Positions 53,343-61,119 of a stretch of DNA of 64,000 nucleotides are shown one piece after another (position 1 is the first letter of the stretch; each line of letters begins with the position of its first letter). The notes under the pieces were generated by a model. It worked only from the letters and a program-made list of their open reading frames with translations. It made no database searches and was not told the origin of the DNA. A program made the position numbers and the translations under genes. The stretch is taken from contig NZ_JABCSC020000001.1 of assembly GCF_012972705.2 (NCBI RefSeq), positions 806,001-870,000 on the forward strand, written 5' to 3'. This DNA is from Uliginosibacterium aquaticum (lineage in GTDB: Bacteria; Pseudomonadota; Gammaproteobacteria; Burkholderiales; Rhodocyclaceae).

Positions 53343-53819
53343 TCAAGGCTTGTCCGGCTTGCCCTCGGCCCACTGTTTCTCGAAGCGTTGTTGCTCGCGC
53401 AGGAAGTGGTTGCTGCATTCGACGGTGATCGTCGGCTCGCTGGCATTGTTGCACTTGCGCGGTTTGACATAGAAACGCTGCCAGGCCTGCTCCTTGCGCT
53501 CGCGCTCGATGCGGTCGAAGGCATCGGCCTGCTCGCGAGCCGCCAGGGCGGCCTGCATGTTCTGCTCGCGGCGCTGGCGATCGGTTTCGATGAGTTGCTG
53601 CTCACGGGCGACGCGGGCACGGCGCAGTTCAGCCTGATTGGCTTCTTCAACGCGGGCAACGAGATCGCTGGGGGCGCTGGCTGTCGCTTGTGCGGGCGCT
53701 ACCGGCGCAGGGGCAAGCAGGCGCGTGCTGGCCGCATGTGCCGCAAACAGCAGGAGGCCTGCGAGCACGAGGGCCAGCAGTAGATGCTGCGGAGCGGTAG
53801 AGCTGCGAGTTGCATCCAT
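53343..53819 (-). CDS. Membrane-anchored coiled-coil hypothetical protein
   Basis: A 158-residue protein: an N-terminal helix (LLLALVLAGLLLFAAHAA), then an Ala/Pro linker and a charged helical region rich in Arg, Glu and Gln (EEANQAELRRARVAREQQLI), likely coiled coil. The C-terminal end has two cysteines (RKCNNASEPTITVECSN). ATG 53819 is chosen so that the hydrophobic segment is near the N-terminus. No family recognised. It lies 35 bases downstream of rlmJ on the same strand order. Confidence 0.65.
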   Translation of the reverse strand: MDATRSSTAPQHLLLALVLAGLLLFAAHAASTRLLAPAPVAPAQATASAPSDLVARVEEANQAELRRARVAREQQLIETDRQRREQNMQAALAAREQADAFDRIERERKEQAWQRFYVKPRKCNNASEPTITVECSNHFLREQQRFEKQWAEGKPDKP

Positions 53820-53941
53820 GCGATGGACCCAGGGTGTCAGAAGCCGCAGTCTAGCGCCCGCAAGGCTTGTCGATCCGGCCACTCGTCCGCTGTTGGTGGC
53901 CTGCGGGGAACGGGGAAGAATGCGCTGGCTATGATCGGGAA

Positions 53942-54847
53942 ATGACACGCTTACCGCGAGACGCCGCTATGCATGCTGCTGACCCTGTCCCCTCTGGATC
54001 CATTGCGTTGCTTGGCGCATCCCGCTGGCTCGGCGCCGGCTGGCAGGGACCGGCACTGCGGGCGTTCGCGCTTTTCGTGCTGGGGGATGTGTTACCGCGT
54101 GCGGTGCACAGCGGATCGGCCGGCTGGCTGTCGTGGCTGGTTCTGCCCGTGTGTTATGGCTTGCTGGTGCTGGCCATTCTGCGCGGGCTCGGGCACATCC
54201 AGGAGGCGCCCGAGGATGAGGCCCTCGAGCTTGACGATGCTGCTGCACGTCCGGCACCGCTGGATGCGGTGGTCAGCTTGGCCAGTCAGCCTGTGGCCAA
54301 ACCCCGCGACTGGAGTCTCGCCTTGTTGCATGCGCTGGAGTGGAAGCGCATGGGGGATCTGTGCCTGGCCTTCTACAAGGAGCGAGAGCTGCTTGCGCGG
54401 GAGGTGACGGCCGGTGCGGATGGCAGTCTGGAGGCTGTGCTGTGCCAGGCCGGCAGTGAGCAGCCCTTCTCGCTGCTGCACTGCAAGGCGCGCGGGCGCC
54501 AGGAGGTTGGCGTCGAGGCCCTCCAGCCTCTTGTGCAGCGGATGCAGGAGGCTGGCGTGGAGCGGGCCTTCTTCATGGGGGCCTGGCGTTTCAGCAGCGC
54601 AGCCAAGGAATTCGCCCGGGGGCAGCAGATCACCCTGGTGGATGACCGTATGTTTCTCGCCCTGCTGGGACGCTTGCCGCAGGAAAGCAGTCAGCGCCTG
54701 CTGAATCTGGCGGTGGAGGGCGACTACACGACGCCGACCTGCCCTGGCTGCCTCCTCAAGATGATTCCGCGCCAGAACGAGCAGGGACGCTACTGGGGGT
54801 GCCGGGCCTATCCACACTGCAAGCACACCCTGGGCATGCATGCCTGA
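53942..54847 (+). CDS. Membrane-anchored Mrr-like nuclease with topoisomerase-type zinc finger
   Basis: A 301-residue protein. One or two hydrophobic segments occur near residues 20-80 (GWLSWLVLPVCYGLLVLAIL). An Mrr_cat-like domain (~130-260) follows, with GDLCLAFYKERELLAREVTAGADG, a catalytic-like E-A-V-L-x...C-K-A-R strand, and ERAFFMGAWRFSSAAKEFA. The C-terminus is a four-cysteine zinc ribbon (CPGCLLKMIPRQNEQGRYWGCRAYPHC) as in topoisomerase I tails. Mrr-type enzymes cut modified DNA. The usual Q/E-x-K is altered to C-x-K, so activity is uncertain. Confidence 0.72.
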   Translation: MTRLPRDAAMHAADPVPSGSIALLGASRWLGAGWQGPALRAFALFVLGDVLPRAVHSGSAGWLSWLVLPVCYGLLVLAILRGLGHIQEAPEDEALELDDAAARPAPLDAVVSLASQPVAKPRDWSLALLHALEWKRMGDLCLAFYKERELLAREVTAGADGSLEAVLCQAGSEQPFSLLHCKARGRQEVGVEALQPLVQRMQEAGVERAFFMGAWRFSSAAKEFARGQQITLVDDRMFLALLGRLPQESSQRLLNLAVEGDYTTPTCPGCLLKMIPRQNEQGRYWGCRAYPHCKHTLGMHA

Positions 54848-55696
54848 TCAGTTGCCGGTCGCGACCGGCCGGGCCGGATCACTGCTCCATTCACTCCACG
54901 AACCCGGATAAAGAATGGCGCCCGGCAGGCCGGAGATCTCCAGTGCCAGCAGGTTGTGACAGGCTGTCACGCCGGAGCCGCACTGGGCAATGATGCGGGA
55001 GGCCGGGCGGGCACCGAGCAGGGCGGTGAAGTCCGCCCGTAGCTCAGCCGCGGGCTTGAAGCGGCCATCTGCTTGCAGGTTGTCGCGAAAGAAGCGGTTG
55101 CACGCGCCCGGGATGTGGCCGCCAACCGCATCAAGGGTTTCATTCTCGCCACGGAAGCGATCCGGCGCGCGGGCGTCGATGACCAGCTTGTCCTGCACGG
55201 CAAGATTGCTCATGACTTCGGCGGCATCAATGCTGCCCACCAGGGATTCACCTGCGATGAGGTTTCCCGCGTTCCGGGCGGGCGGCAGTGTGCTCGTGAT
55301 TTCTCCGCCAGCGGCCAGCCATCCCGGCATGCCACCATCCAGAACCGCTGCGGCCTGGTGGCCGATCCAGCGCAACATCCACCACAGGCGGGCGGCCATC
55401 ATGCTGCCCTGAGCGTCATAGATCACCACCTGCGAAGCCTGATTGACACCCAGGCCGGCCAGACGGGCGGCGAAACTGACGCGGTCCGGCAGCGGGTGAC
55501 GACCATTGCTGCCGTTCTTCGGGCCGGAGAGGTCCTCATCCAGATGCAGGAAGAACGCGCCGGGCAGGTGGCCGGCCGTATAGGCCGCACGGCCGGCTTG
55601 CGGGTCGGTGAGTTCGTGGCGCACATCCAGAACGATCCAGGCCGGATCGGCGAGATGGGCTTGCAGGGTGGCGGCACTGATGATCGTGGTGTGCAT
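54848..55696 (-). CDS. sseA: Two-domain sulfurtransferase (3-mercaptopyruvate/thiosulfate)
   Basis: A 282-residue tandem-rhodanese enzyme transferring sulfane sulfur. The catalytic loop CGSGVTAC starts at Cys239, and the CGSGVT form is typical of 3-mercaptopyruvate sulfurtransferases (SseA). HLPGAFFLHLDEDLSG is the N-terminal domain block. Start at ATG 55696; an upstream frame to 55798 lacks a start with a good binding site. It is convergent with the Mrr-like gene, the stops touching. Confidence 0.9.
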   Translation of the reverse strand: MHTTIISAATLQAHLADPAWIVLDVRHELTDPQAGRAAYTAGHLPGAFFLHLDEDLSGPKNGSNGRHPLPDRVSFAARLAGLGVNQASQVVIYDAQGSMMAARLWWMLRWIGHQAAAVLDGGMPGWLAAGGEITSTLPPARNAGNLIAGESLVGSIDAAEVMSNLAVQDKLVIDARAPDRFRGENETLDAVGGHIPGACNRFFRDNLQADGRFKPAAELRADFTALLGARPASRIIAQCGSGVTACHNLLALEISGLPGAILYPGSWSEWSSDPARPVATGN

Positions 55697-55793
55697 CGGG
55701 CGGGGCTCCTTGGAGGCGGGCAAGTCGATGGCAGACGAAGCTGCCGATGGGAGCACAGTATCGGGCAAACGCTGGCGGGCGGGGAGGGGCGGG

Positions 55794-55799
55794 TACAAT
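55794..55799 (+). promoter_or_regulatory. Candidate -10 box for slyX
   Basis: TACAAT at 55794-55799, 32 bases before the slyX ATG. No convincing -35 is visible. Confidence 0.35.
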
Positions 55800-55830
55800 G
55801 GCGGCCTTCATCCGCCTTGCTGAGTGCCCC

Positions 55831-56037
55831 ATGGAAGATCGCATCATCAATCTCGAGAGCAAGCTCTGTCTGGCCGAGGATCTGCTCGAGGAACTCAATC
55901 GCACCGTGTGGCGCCAGCAGGAGCAGCTTGATCATCTGCAGGCTCAGCTGCGTCTGCTTTACCAGCAGATGCAGGGGGGCGCGGAGGGGAGTGCTGAGAA
56001 GCGCGATCTGCGCGAGGAAATCCCTCCGCACTACTGA
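55831..56037 (+). CDS. slyX: SlyX family protein
   Basis: A 68-residue coiled-coil protein. MEDRIINLESKLCLAEDLLEELNRTVWRQQEQLDHLQAQLRLLYQQ is the family's heptad pattern, and it ends with a conserved PPHY. SlyX function is unknown. ATG 55831 is the natural start. It lies 12 bases before the S1/P1 nuclease gene. Confidence 0.9.
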   Translation: MEDRIINLESKLCLAEDLLEELNRTVWRQQEQLDHLQAQLRLLYQQMQGGAEGSAEKRDLREEIPPHY

Positions 56038-56049
56038 TCAGGAGGCGTC

Positions 56050-56880
56050 ATGTTGCCCCGTCTTCTGCTGATGGCTGCATTGCTCTGCATCTCTGGCGGG
56101 GCACGTGCCTGGAATGCGCAGGGCCACGCCGCAGTGGCCGCTATTGCCGAGGCGCAGTTGAGCCCGGCCGCGTTGCGGCAGGTGAGTGCCTTGCTGGTGG
56201 GGGATCTGGATCGCAATGAGAAATCTTCGGGGCGCAAGCATCTCAGCGAGATCGCGTCCTGGCCGGACGAGATCCGCGATGAGGCCGTTAAAACCGACCC
56301 CGCTGCCTACAAGGGCTGGCATGTGCGTAGCAACCAGGTCTGCAGCGAGCAACTGGGCGCTTGTCGTGATGGCAACTGCGTCGATCAGTTGATCATCCGC
56401 TACGCTGCCGTGCTGGCTGATCGCTCGCAGCCGCAGCGAGCGCGCAACGAGGCTTTGAAGTGGGTGGTGCATCTGCTGGGCGATCTGCACATGCCCTTGC
56501 ATTCGGGCGTGAATCGCAACGGCGGTGGGGCAAAAGTGCTCGTTACCGGCATGAGTCTCAAGCCCGAAGACACCTTCCACACCGTGTGGGACGGCGTGCT
56601 GCTCAATGCTGCGCTGGCCGGCTGGACGCGCCAGTCGCAGCCCGTCAGCCGGGGGCGGCTGGCGGTGGACAGCCCGACGCAATGGATGATCGAAACGCGC
56701 GACCTTGCCCGGCGCGAAGTGTATGAACCCCTGCCAGGCTTTTCATGTGACGCCAAACTGCGCGAACCGATCGTGTTGGATCTTGCTTACCAGCAACACA
56801 GCGTGGCCGTGATCCGCGCACAGATCGAGCGCGCCGGCCTGCGCCTGGCACAACTGCTCAATCAGCTGCTTGCTGATTAG
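56050..56880 (+). CDS. S1/P1 family secreted nuclease
   Basis: A 276-residue zinc-dependent phosphodiesterase of the S1/P1 class. The signal peptide ends at ARA, leaving Trp21 as the mature N-terminus, which is a zinc ligand in this family. His26 (WNAQGH), WHVRSNQ and VVHLLGDLHMPLHSG supply further ligands for the trinuclear site. Degrades single-stranded RNA/DNA and 3'-nucleotides in the periplasm or outside, for nutrient scavenging. Confidence 0.93.
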   Translation: MLPRLLLMAALLCISGGARAWNAQGHAAVAAIAEAQLSPAALRQVSALLVGDLDRNEKSSGRKHLSEIASWPDEIRDEAVKTDPAAYKGWHVRSNQVCSEQLGACRDGNCVDQLIIRYAAVLADRSQPQRARNEALKWVVHLLGDLHMPLHSGVNRNGGGAKVLVTGMSLKPEDTFHTVWDGVLLNAALAGWTRQSQPVSRGRLAVDSPTQWMIETRDLARREVYEPLPGFSCDAKLREPIVLDLAYQQHSVAVIRAQIERAGLRLAQLLNQLLAD

Positions 56881-56907
56881 GGGGCGGTCTGGCCCCTGTG
56901 ATGGATC

Positions 56908-57048
56908 CTAGTGCGGACTGTGCGGCGGCACGATCACCGGGGTGTCGCGTGCATGCTTCTTGGCGTGCTTGAGCTCGCGCTTTTCCTTCATGCTGTGCGA
57001 AGCCGGTTTCTTGGTTTCCTTGTTCCCGCGCTGTTCCTTGTGGCTCAT
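56908..57048 (-). CDS. Small basic protein (46 aa)
   Basis: A 46-residue, Lys/His/Arg-rich protein (MSHKEQRGNKETKKPASHSM opening, KHAKKHARD later). A near-perfect ribosome binding site, AAGGAGG at 57053-57059, lies four bases before the ATG at 57048, which strongly favours translation. Basic character suggests nucleic-acid binding; similar short KE-rich proteins are widely annotated as hypothetical. It lies in the space between the S1/P1 gene and the convergent YkgJ operon. Confidence 0.65.
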   Translation of the reverse strand: MSHKEQRGNKETKKPASHSMKEKRELKHAKKHARDTPVIVPPHSPH

Positions 57049-57114
57049 GGCTGCCTCCTTGAATGCGCCACTGCAAGGGGCGGCGCTCATTCACTATAGA
57101 CGGCAATCGCGGAT

Positions 57115-57540
57115 TCAGTCGGCGGAGCGTGTCGCTGGCCGGCTTTTCTGGCGGTAAGGACAGAAGCCGGGGCGTGGGCCGATCTTCTGCGGGTGATCGC
57201 GGCAGGTGTCCGGACGTTTCTCGTACACGGTGCATTGACGCGTCCTGGCATCCAGAAAGTGGCAGTCGCCGCCTGCCCGGCGGGCCAGCGTGAACAGGCT
57301 GTGGCGGAAGTTGAAGTGCTCGATGACCCCCATCTTCTGCAGGCGCTTGGCGAGATGCTTGGGATCGGTCTCTAGATCGAAGGCCTCGATTACCCCAAGG
57401 CGGATCAGGTCGCGCACGCGCACTTCAGCCGGCATGGTGCAGCAGACCGCATTGCAGCTGTCGCACAGCCCGTTGCGATACTTGACCCACGTGTCGATGT
57501 TGTCGCGTTCGGCGTTGTGGATGACGATGTGTTTCTGCAT
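57115..57540 (-). CDS. YkgJ-family cysteine-cluster protein
   Basis: A 141-residue protein with the YkgJ cysteine pattern: LCDSCNAVCCTMPAEV near the N-terminus, then DCHFLD, RQCTVYEKRPDTCRDHP and FCPY. Such proteins likely bind an Fe-S cluster or zinc; the role is unknown. It starts two bases after the PilZ stop, so it is translationally coupled as the last gene of an acyltransferase-PilZ-YkgJ operon. Confidence 0.86.
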   Translation of the reverse strand: MQKHIVIHNAERDNIDTWVKYRNGLCDSCNAVCCTMPAEVRVRDLIRLGVIEAFDLETDPKHLAKRLQKMGVIEHFNFRHSLFTLARRAGGDCHFLDARTRQCTVYEKRPDTCRDHPQKIGPRPGFCPYRQKSRPATRSAD

Positions 57541-57542
57541 GC

Positions 57543-57950
57543 TCAGATCAGGGATGGGCCTTGCACGATGGCTTCGGCCTCGCGGCTGGATAGGCGTACC
57601 GAGGCGCTGCAGATCACGATCACCACCAGCCACTCCTTGAGGGTCTGGGCGCCGGCGGCATCGAGTTCGATGAAACGGCAACCTTGCTGGCGCTGCGAAC
57701 CTTCTCCGGTCAGGCTGACCAGTTCGGCACGCCCGCGCACCTTGTCCCCGAAACCGTCAATCAGGCGCAGGACGAAGTCGAAGGGGGCGCTGGACAGCGG
57801 GAGTGTGGCTGGCAGGCCGAAACCATCCAGCGACAGATCGATCAGCGTGCCACGTGCATCGCCGATCTGGATTTCGATACAAGGCTTGCCCTCACGCAGG
57901 GCAGCAAAACGCTGGCGCTGACGGCGCTCGGCGGGGGATGGCAGATTCAA
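57543..57950 (-). CDS. PilZ-domain protein
   Basis: A 135-residue protein with c-di-GMP-binding PilZ motifs: R-x3-R at residues 10-14 (RRQRQRF) and D-x-S-x2-G at 38-43 (DLSLDGFG). The rest of the fold follows (PFDFVLRLIDGFGDKVRGRAELVS). Both motifs intact predict c-di-GMP binding. It is one base from the acyltransferase stop and two bases from YkgJ. Confidence 0.85.
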   Translation of the reverse strand: MNLPSPAERRQRQRFAALREGKPCIEIQIGDARGTLIDLSLDGFGLPATLPLSSAPFDFVLRLIDGFGDKVRGRAELVSLTGEGSQRQQGCRFIELDAAGAQTLKEWLVVIVICSASVRLSSREAEAIVQGPSLI

Positions 57951-57951
57951 G

Positions 57952-59019
57952 TCAGACTCCGCTGAGTGCAGTGCGCAGTGCGCGGACAGCAGCCTGCGGG
58001 CGCAGGCCGGTTTCGATGCGGTGATAGAACAGATGGCCGGCCCCGATGCTGAGTAGCCAGGCCAGTAACATCCCGGCGAGGTTCAACGCGGGTGAGTCTG
58101 GCGCGATGCGCGAGAACACGGCATTAACCAGCAGACAGACCGGGAAGTGAATCAGGAACACCGAATAGGAAATCTGGCCCAGCCAGGCACTGAGGCGGAA
58201 GTCCGGCCAGCGCTCAAGCCAGCCGGAGCGGGCAGCGACCGCCAGCAGCGTGGCGGTTGCGAAGGCCAGCGCAATGCGAGGGCGGAATTCAAAGGCCAGT
58301 GCGGCGATGCCCAGCGAACACAGCAGCAGCAGCCAGACCCGGCCATGCCGGTGACGGGAGCTCCACTGAGCCATCACTCCCAGACCGTAGGCGCCGAAGA
58401 AGTACAGCCCCCAGTTGTCCCAATCCGATTGCAGGTTGAAGTGCAGGAGCGAGGCACAGGTCAGACCCGCCACCAGCCACAGTGCGACGCGTGCCGGGTG
58501 GGCGAGCTTGCTGACGGCACCAAGGATCAGGCAGAGCATGGCGAAGAGCTGGAAATCGATGGCGATGTACCAGACCCCGGCGGACAGGGACTCCTGTCCC
58601 AGAACGCCTTGCAGCAAGAGTGTGTGAGAAACCATCTGCCACAGGGTGGGGGCGGCAGGAATGGATTCATGGTTCAAAAGCTGGCGGGCCAGGGCAGCAC
58701 TCAGCACGCTGATCAGCAGGGCGATGGCCAGCGGTACGGCAAGACGGAAGTAGCGTTGCCAGATCAGGCGTAGCGGCTGGATGGCGCCGGGCAGGGCCGC
58801 CGGCGCAAGGCTGCGGGCGGCCAGGAAGCCCGCCAGCACGAGGAATACCTGAACCGCCATGCGTGCATGGTCGTAGAGCCAGCTGATGGCGTCAGGCGCC
58901 AAGGGCAGGGCGATGTCAGACATCGGGCCGTAAAAGGCGAGGTGATGCAGAACGATCAGTTGTGAGGCGATCGCCTTCAGCGTGTCTATCAGCGGCAGAC
59001 GGGAACGAATTCGGTTCAT
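57952..59019 (-). CDS. Acyltransferase family 3 (OafA/YrhL-type) membrane protein
   Basis: A 355-residue integral membrane acyltransferase with about ten helices. The opening LPLIDTLKAIASQLIVLHHLAFYGPM holds the family histidines (motif H-H), and VQVFLVLAGFLAARSL the usual F-x-V-x-G-F segment. It would O-acylate a polysaccharide or lipid using cytoplasmic acyl donors. First gene of an operon with PilZ and YkgJ genes, one base before PilZ. Confidence 0.9.
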   Translation of the reverse strand: MNRIRSRLPLIDTLKAIASQLIVLHHLAFYGPMSDIALPLAPDAISWLYDHARMAVQVFLVLAGFLAARSLAPAALPGAIQPLRLIWQRYFRLAVPLAIALLISVLSAALARQLLNHESIPAAPTLWQMVSHTLLLQGVLGQESLSAGVWYIAIDFQLFAMLCLILGAVSKLAHPARVALWLVAGLTCASLLHFNLQSDWDNWGLYFFGAYGLGVMAQWSSRHRHGRVWLLLLCSLGIAALAFEFRPRIALAFATATLLAVAARSGWLERWPDFRLSAWLGQISYSVFLIHFPVCLLVNAVFSRIAPDSPALNLAGMLLAWLLSIGAGHLFYHRIETGLRPQAAVRALRTALSGV

Positions 59020-59238
59020 GGTGTTGCTGCGGGATTACCCAGACCAGACAAGAAACGCACGAGCCGGTCGTCGGGCTGACGTGGTTTTCTAAGTCTTTGA
59101 AAAGTGCGGGATTTTATCCCTTCGGCAGAGCTGGGTCCAGCCGTTTTCCGTCGCACTGGGTGAGCGCAGGCGGGTGAGCTTTGGCACAATGCAGCAGGTG
59201 CATGCCCTGGGTGGCTGCAGTTAGAGTCGGAGACCGGT

Positions 59239-59931
59239 TTGGAACACGAGATGCATCAACTGGGTTGGGGGCAGCGCTTCTGGCAGACCTTGCGCCGCTG
59301 CTTCTGGTTCAAGAGCCTGGGCACCATGGGCTTTACCTTCGTCTTCTTTTTGGCCTACATTTATCTGCTCAAGAATCCGGCGGATGTAACTTTCATCATG
59401 CCCAGGATCTGGCTGGATTCCTGGATCAGCTTCCATCCGCTCGCCCTGATTCCCTACCTTTCTCTGTGGGCCTACGTTTCTCTGCCGCCGATCTTTATGC
59501 TCCGGCACGTCGATATCGTGGCTTACGGCGTGCGCATCGGTCTGCTGTGTATTGTTGGTCTGGTGAGTTTCTATCTGTGGCCTACGGCTGTGCCGCCAGC
59601 GGATATCGACTGGGCCCGCTATCCGGGCATGGCGTTCCTCAAGGGGGTGGATGCGGCCGGCAATGCCTGCCCCTCGCTGCATGTGGCCACGGCTGTGTTC
59701 TCCGCGATCTGGCTGGATCGCCTGCTGCGGGATTTCGGCAGCCCGGCCTGGTTGCGCTGGGCGAGTGCGCTGTGGTGTGTGGCCATTGTGTGGTCCACCG
59801 TGGCGACGCGTCAGCATGTAGCGCTGGATGCCTTGGCCGGCATAGCGCTGGCGGGCGTGGCGGCCTGGCTGTCGATGCTGCCGCAGCGCCCGTTTCCGCT
59901 CCTGACAGGGCCGGTACGCCGCGAGCCCTGA
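59239..59931 (+). CDS. PAP2-family membrane phosphatase/phosphotransferase
   Basis: A 230-residue protein with about six membrane helices and the PAP2 motifs NACPSLHVATAVF (C2) and STVATRQHVALDALAGI (C3). The C1 motif K-x6-RP is not obvious, as in inositol phosphorylceramide synthase-like branches. The TTG start at 59239 has GGAG at 59229-59232 and is preferred over ATG 59251. Confidence 0.88.
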   Translation: MEHEMHQLGWGQRFWQTLRRCFWFKSLGTMGFTFVFFLAYIYLLKNPADVTFIMPRIWLDSWISFHPLALIPYLSLWAYVSLPPIFMLRHVDIVAYGVRIGLLCIVGLVSFYLWPTAVPPADIDWARYPGMAFLKGVDAAGNACPSLHVATAVFSAIWLDRLLRDFGSPAWLRWASALWCVAIVWSTVATRQHVALDALAGIALAGVAAWLSMLPQRPFPLLTGPVRREP

Positions 59932-60022
59932 AAAAAACTGCAAAAACCTGTCAACCTGCCCGTAGAGGCCGCGTTATTTGCCGCATGGAGGACGCAGTTT
60001 TGCGTTGAAAGGAAAGCAGGAG

Positions 60023-60307
60023 ATGGGACAACAGATTTGCGATCAGACCTACGTCGAGTTTCTTGAGTCGATCAAGGCGGCAGGCGTGGCCATTACCAAC
60101 GAACGTGAGTTGCGCGAGCGACTGGCCGAGACCTGGCGCTGGCGTTTTGCCTTCATGACCCTCGCGGCCAATGGCAAGCCGCTGGGTATCAGCTTCCTCG
60201 ACAAGGATGCAGAACGTCACATGGACAAGATCCGTGGCACTTTCGAGCGCTACCAGTTTCCGGATCACGCCGATGAAGTGTTTACTGCCCGCCTCTCGCG
60301 GGATTGA
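60023..60307 (+). CDS. Small hypothetical protein (94 aa)
   Basis: A 94-residue soluble protein, acidic to neutral with mixed helix text (ETWRWRFAFMTLAANGKPLG, ending HADEVFTARLSRD). No motif recognised. GGAAAGCAGGAG precedes ATG 60023. A terminator follows its stop. It precedes the bacteriohemerythrin gene in the same direction but the terminator separates them. Confidence 0.6.
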   Translation: MGQQICDQTYVEFLESIKAAGVAITNERELRERLAETWRWRFAFMTLAANGKPLGISFLDKDAERHMDKIRGTFERYQFPDHADEVFTARLSRD

Positions 60308-60330
60308 GCCTTCCGGGCAAGCAACAAGCA

Positions 60331-60363
60331 AAGGCTGGCACTGCGGTGCCGGCCTTTTTTTTG
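60331..60363 (+). terminator. Terminator after the 94-aa gene
   Basis: Stem AAGGCTGGCAC (60331-60341) with GTGCCGGCCTT (60345-60355), loop TGC, one T-G pair, then TTTTTTTTG. Confidence 0.9.
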
Positions 60364-60545
60364 TCTTGCTGCCGGACTTGCGCTGGCGCAGGGCTCTCTG
60401 TAGAAAACTGCAACGAGGCGTTGAAAAAATGCAATTTGATGTGTTGCGTCAACCCGTCGCTTGCCAGTGGGGCAATCATTGACACCAAGCGCCGAGCACT
60501 TTCTGCGCACCCGTTTTTCTTCTCGGTATCAAGGAGCATTTCCCT

Positions 60546-60959
60546 ATGAGTCTCGCCAAATGGACTAGTGATCTGGCTGTTGGCAACGCAGCCATCGACG
60601 ATGATCACCGCAACCTGTTCAGCCTGCTCGAACGCCTGCATCAGGACATGAGTTCCGGTCAGATCAATCAGGAAACCCAGAGCATCGTGGATTCCCTGCG
60701 TGACTACGCCGAAGCCCATTTCGCGCGCGAAGAAGCCTTTATGCGCCAGATCGGCTATCCGCATTACCCCACTCACAAGGCCGAGCACGACCGTTTCGTG
60801 AGCGAGGTCTGTGCCTTGCAATCACGCGTGGCACGTGGTGCCCGCACCGCTCAGCTGGATATCGATCAGTTTCTCGCCAGCTGGCTGCGCGAGCATGTGC
60901 TGGTGCGCGACATGGCCCTGGCCGCAGCGATTCGTGGTGAAGGCGCCGTGGCGGCCTGA
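60546..60959 (+). CDS. Bacteriohemerythrin
   Basis: A 137-residue four-helix di-iron oxygen-binding protein. All seven expected ligands are present: His21, His58, Glu62, His77, His81, His117 and Asp122 (blocks IDDDHRNLF, HFAREEAFMR, HYPTHKAEHDRF, WLREHVLVRD). Such proteins store or sense oxygen, or deliver it to oxygenases, in microaerobic bacteria. Confidence 0.95.
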   Translation: MSLAKWTSDLAVGNAAIDDDHRNLFSLLERLHQDMSSGQINQETQSIVDSLRDYAEAHFAREEAFMRQIGYPHYPTHKAEHDRFVSEVCALQSRVARGARTAQLDIDQFLASWLREHVLVRDMALAAAIRGEGAVAA

Positions 60960-60984
60960 GCCTCGGGAGGACTTGTGTCCCCAC

Positions 60985-61013
60985 AAACCGGTCTCGTTGA
61001 GGCCGGTTTTTTT
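60985..61013 (+). terminator. Terminator of bacteriohemerythrin
   Basis: Stem AAACCGGTCTC paired with GAGGCCGGTTT (one T-G), loop GTT, followed by TTTTA. Confidence 0.87.
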
Positions 61014-61119
61014 ACGTCCGCTCAAGCCCTTGGGCCGCTTTGCCGTTAGCGCCTACAGACGGGTGCGGTGAGGGGCGCCTGTTTCCTCTGGCCCGCAGGA
61101 GACTCCGGACGCTCTGCTC

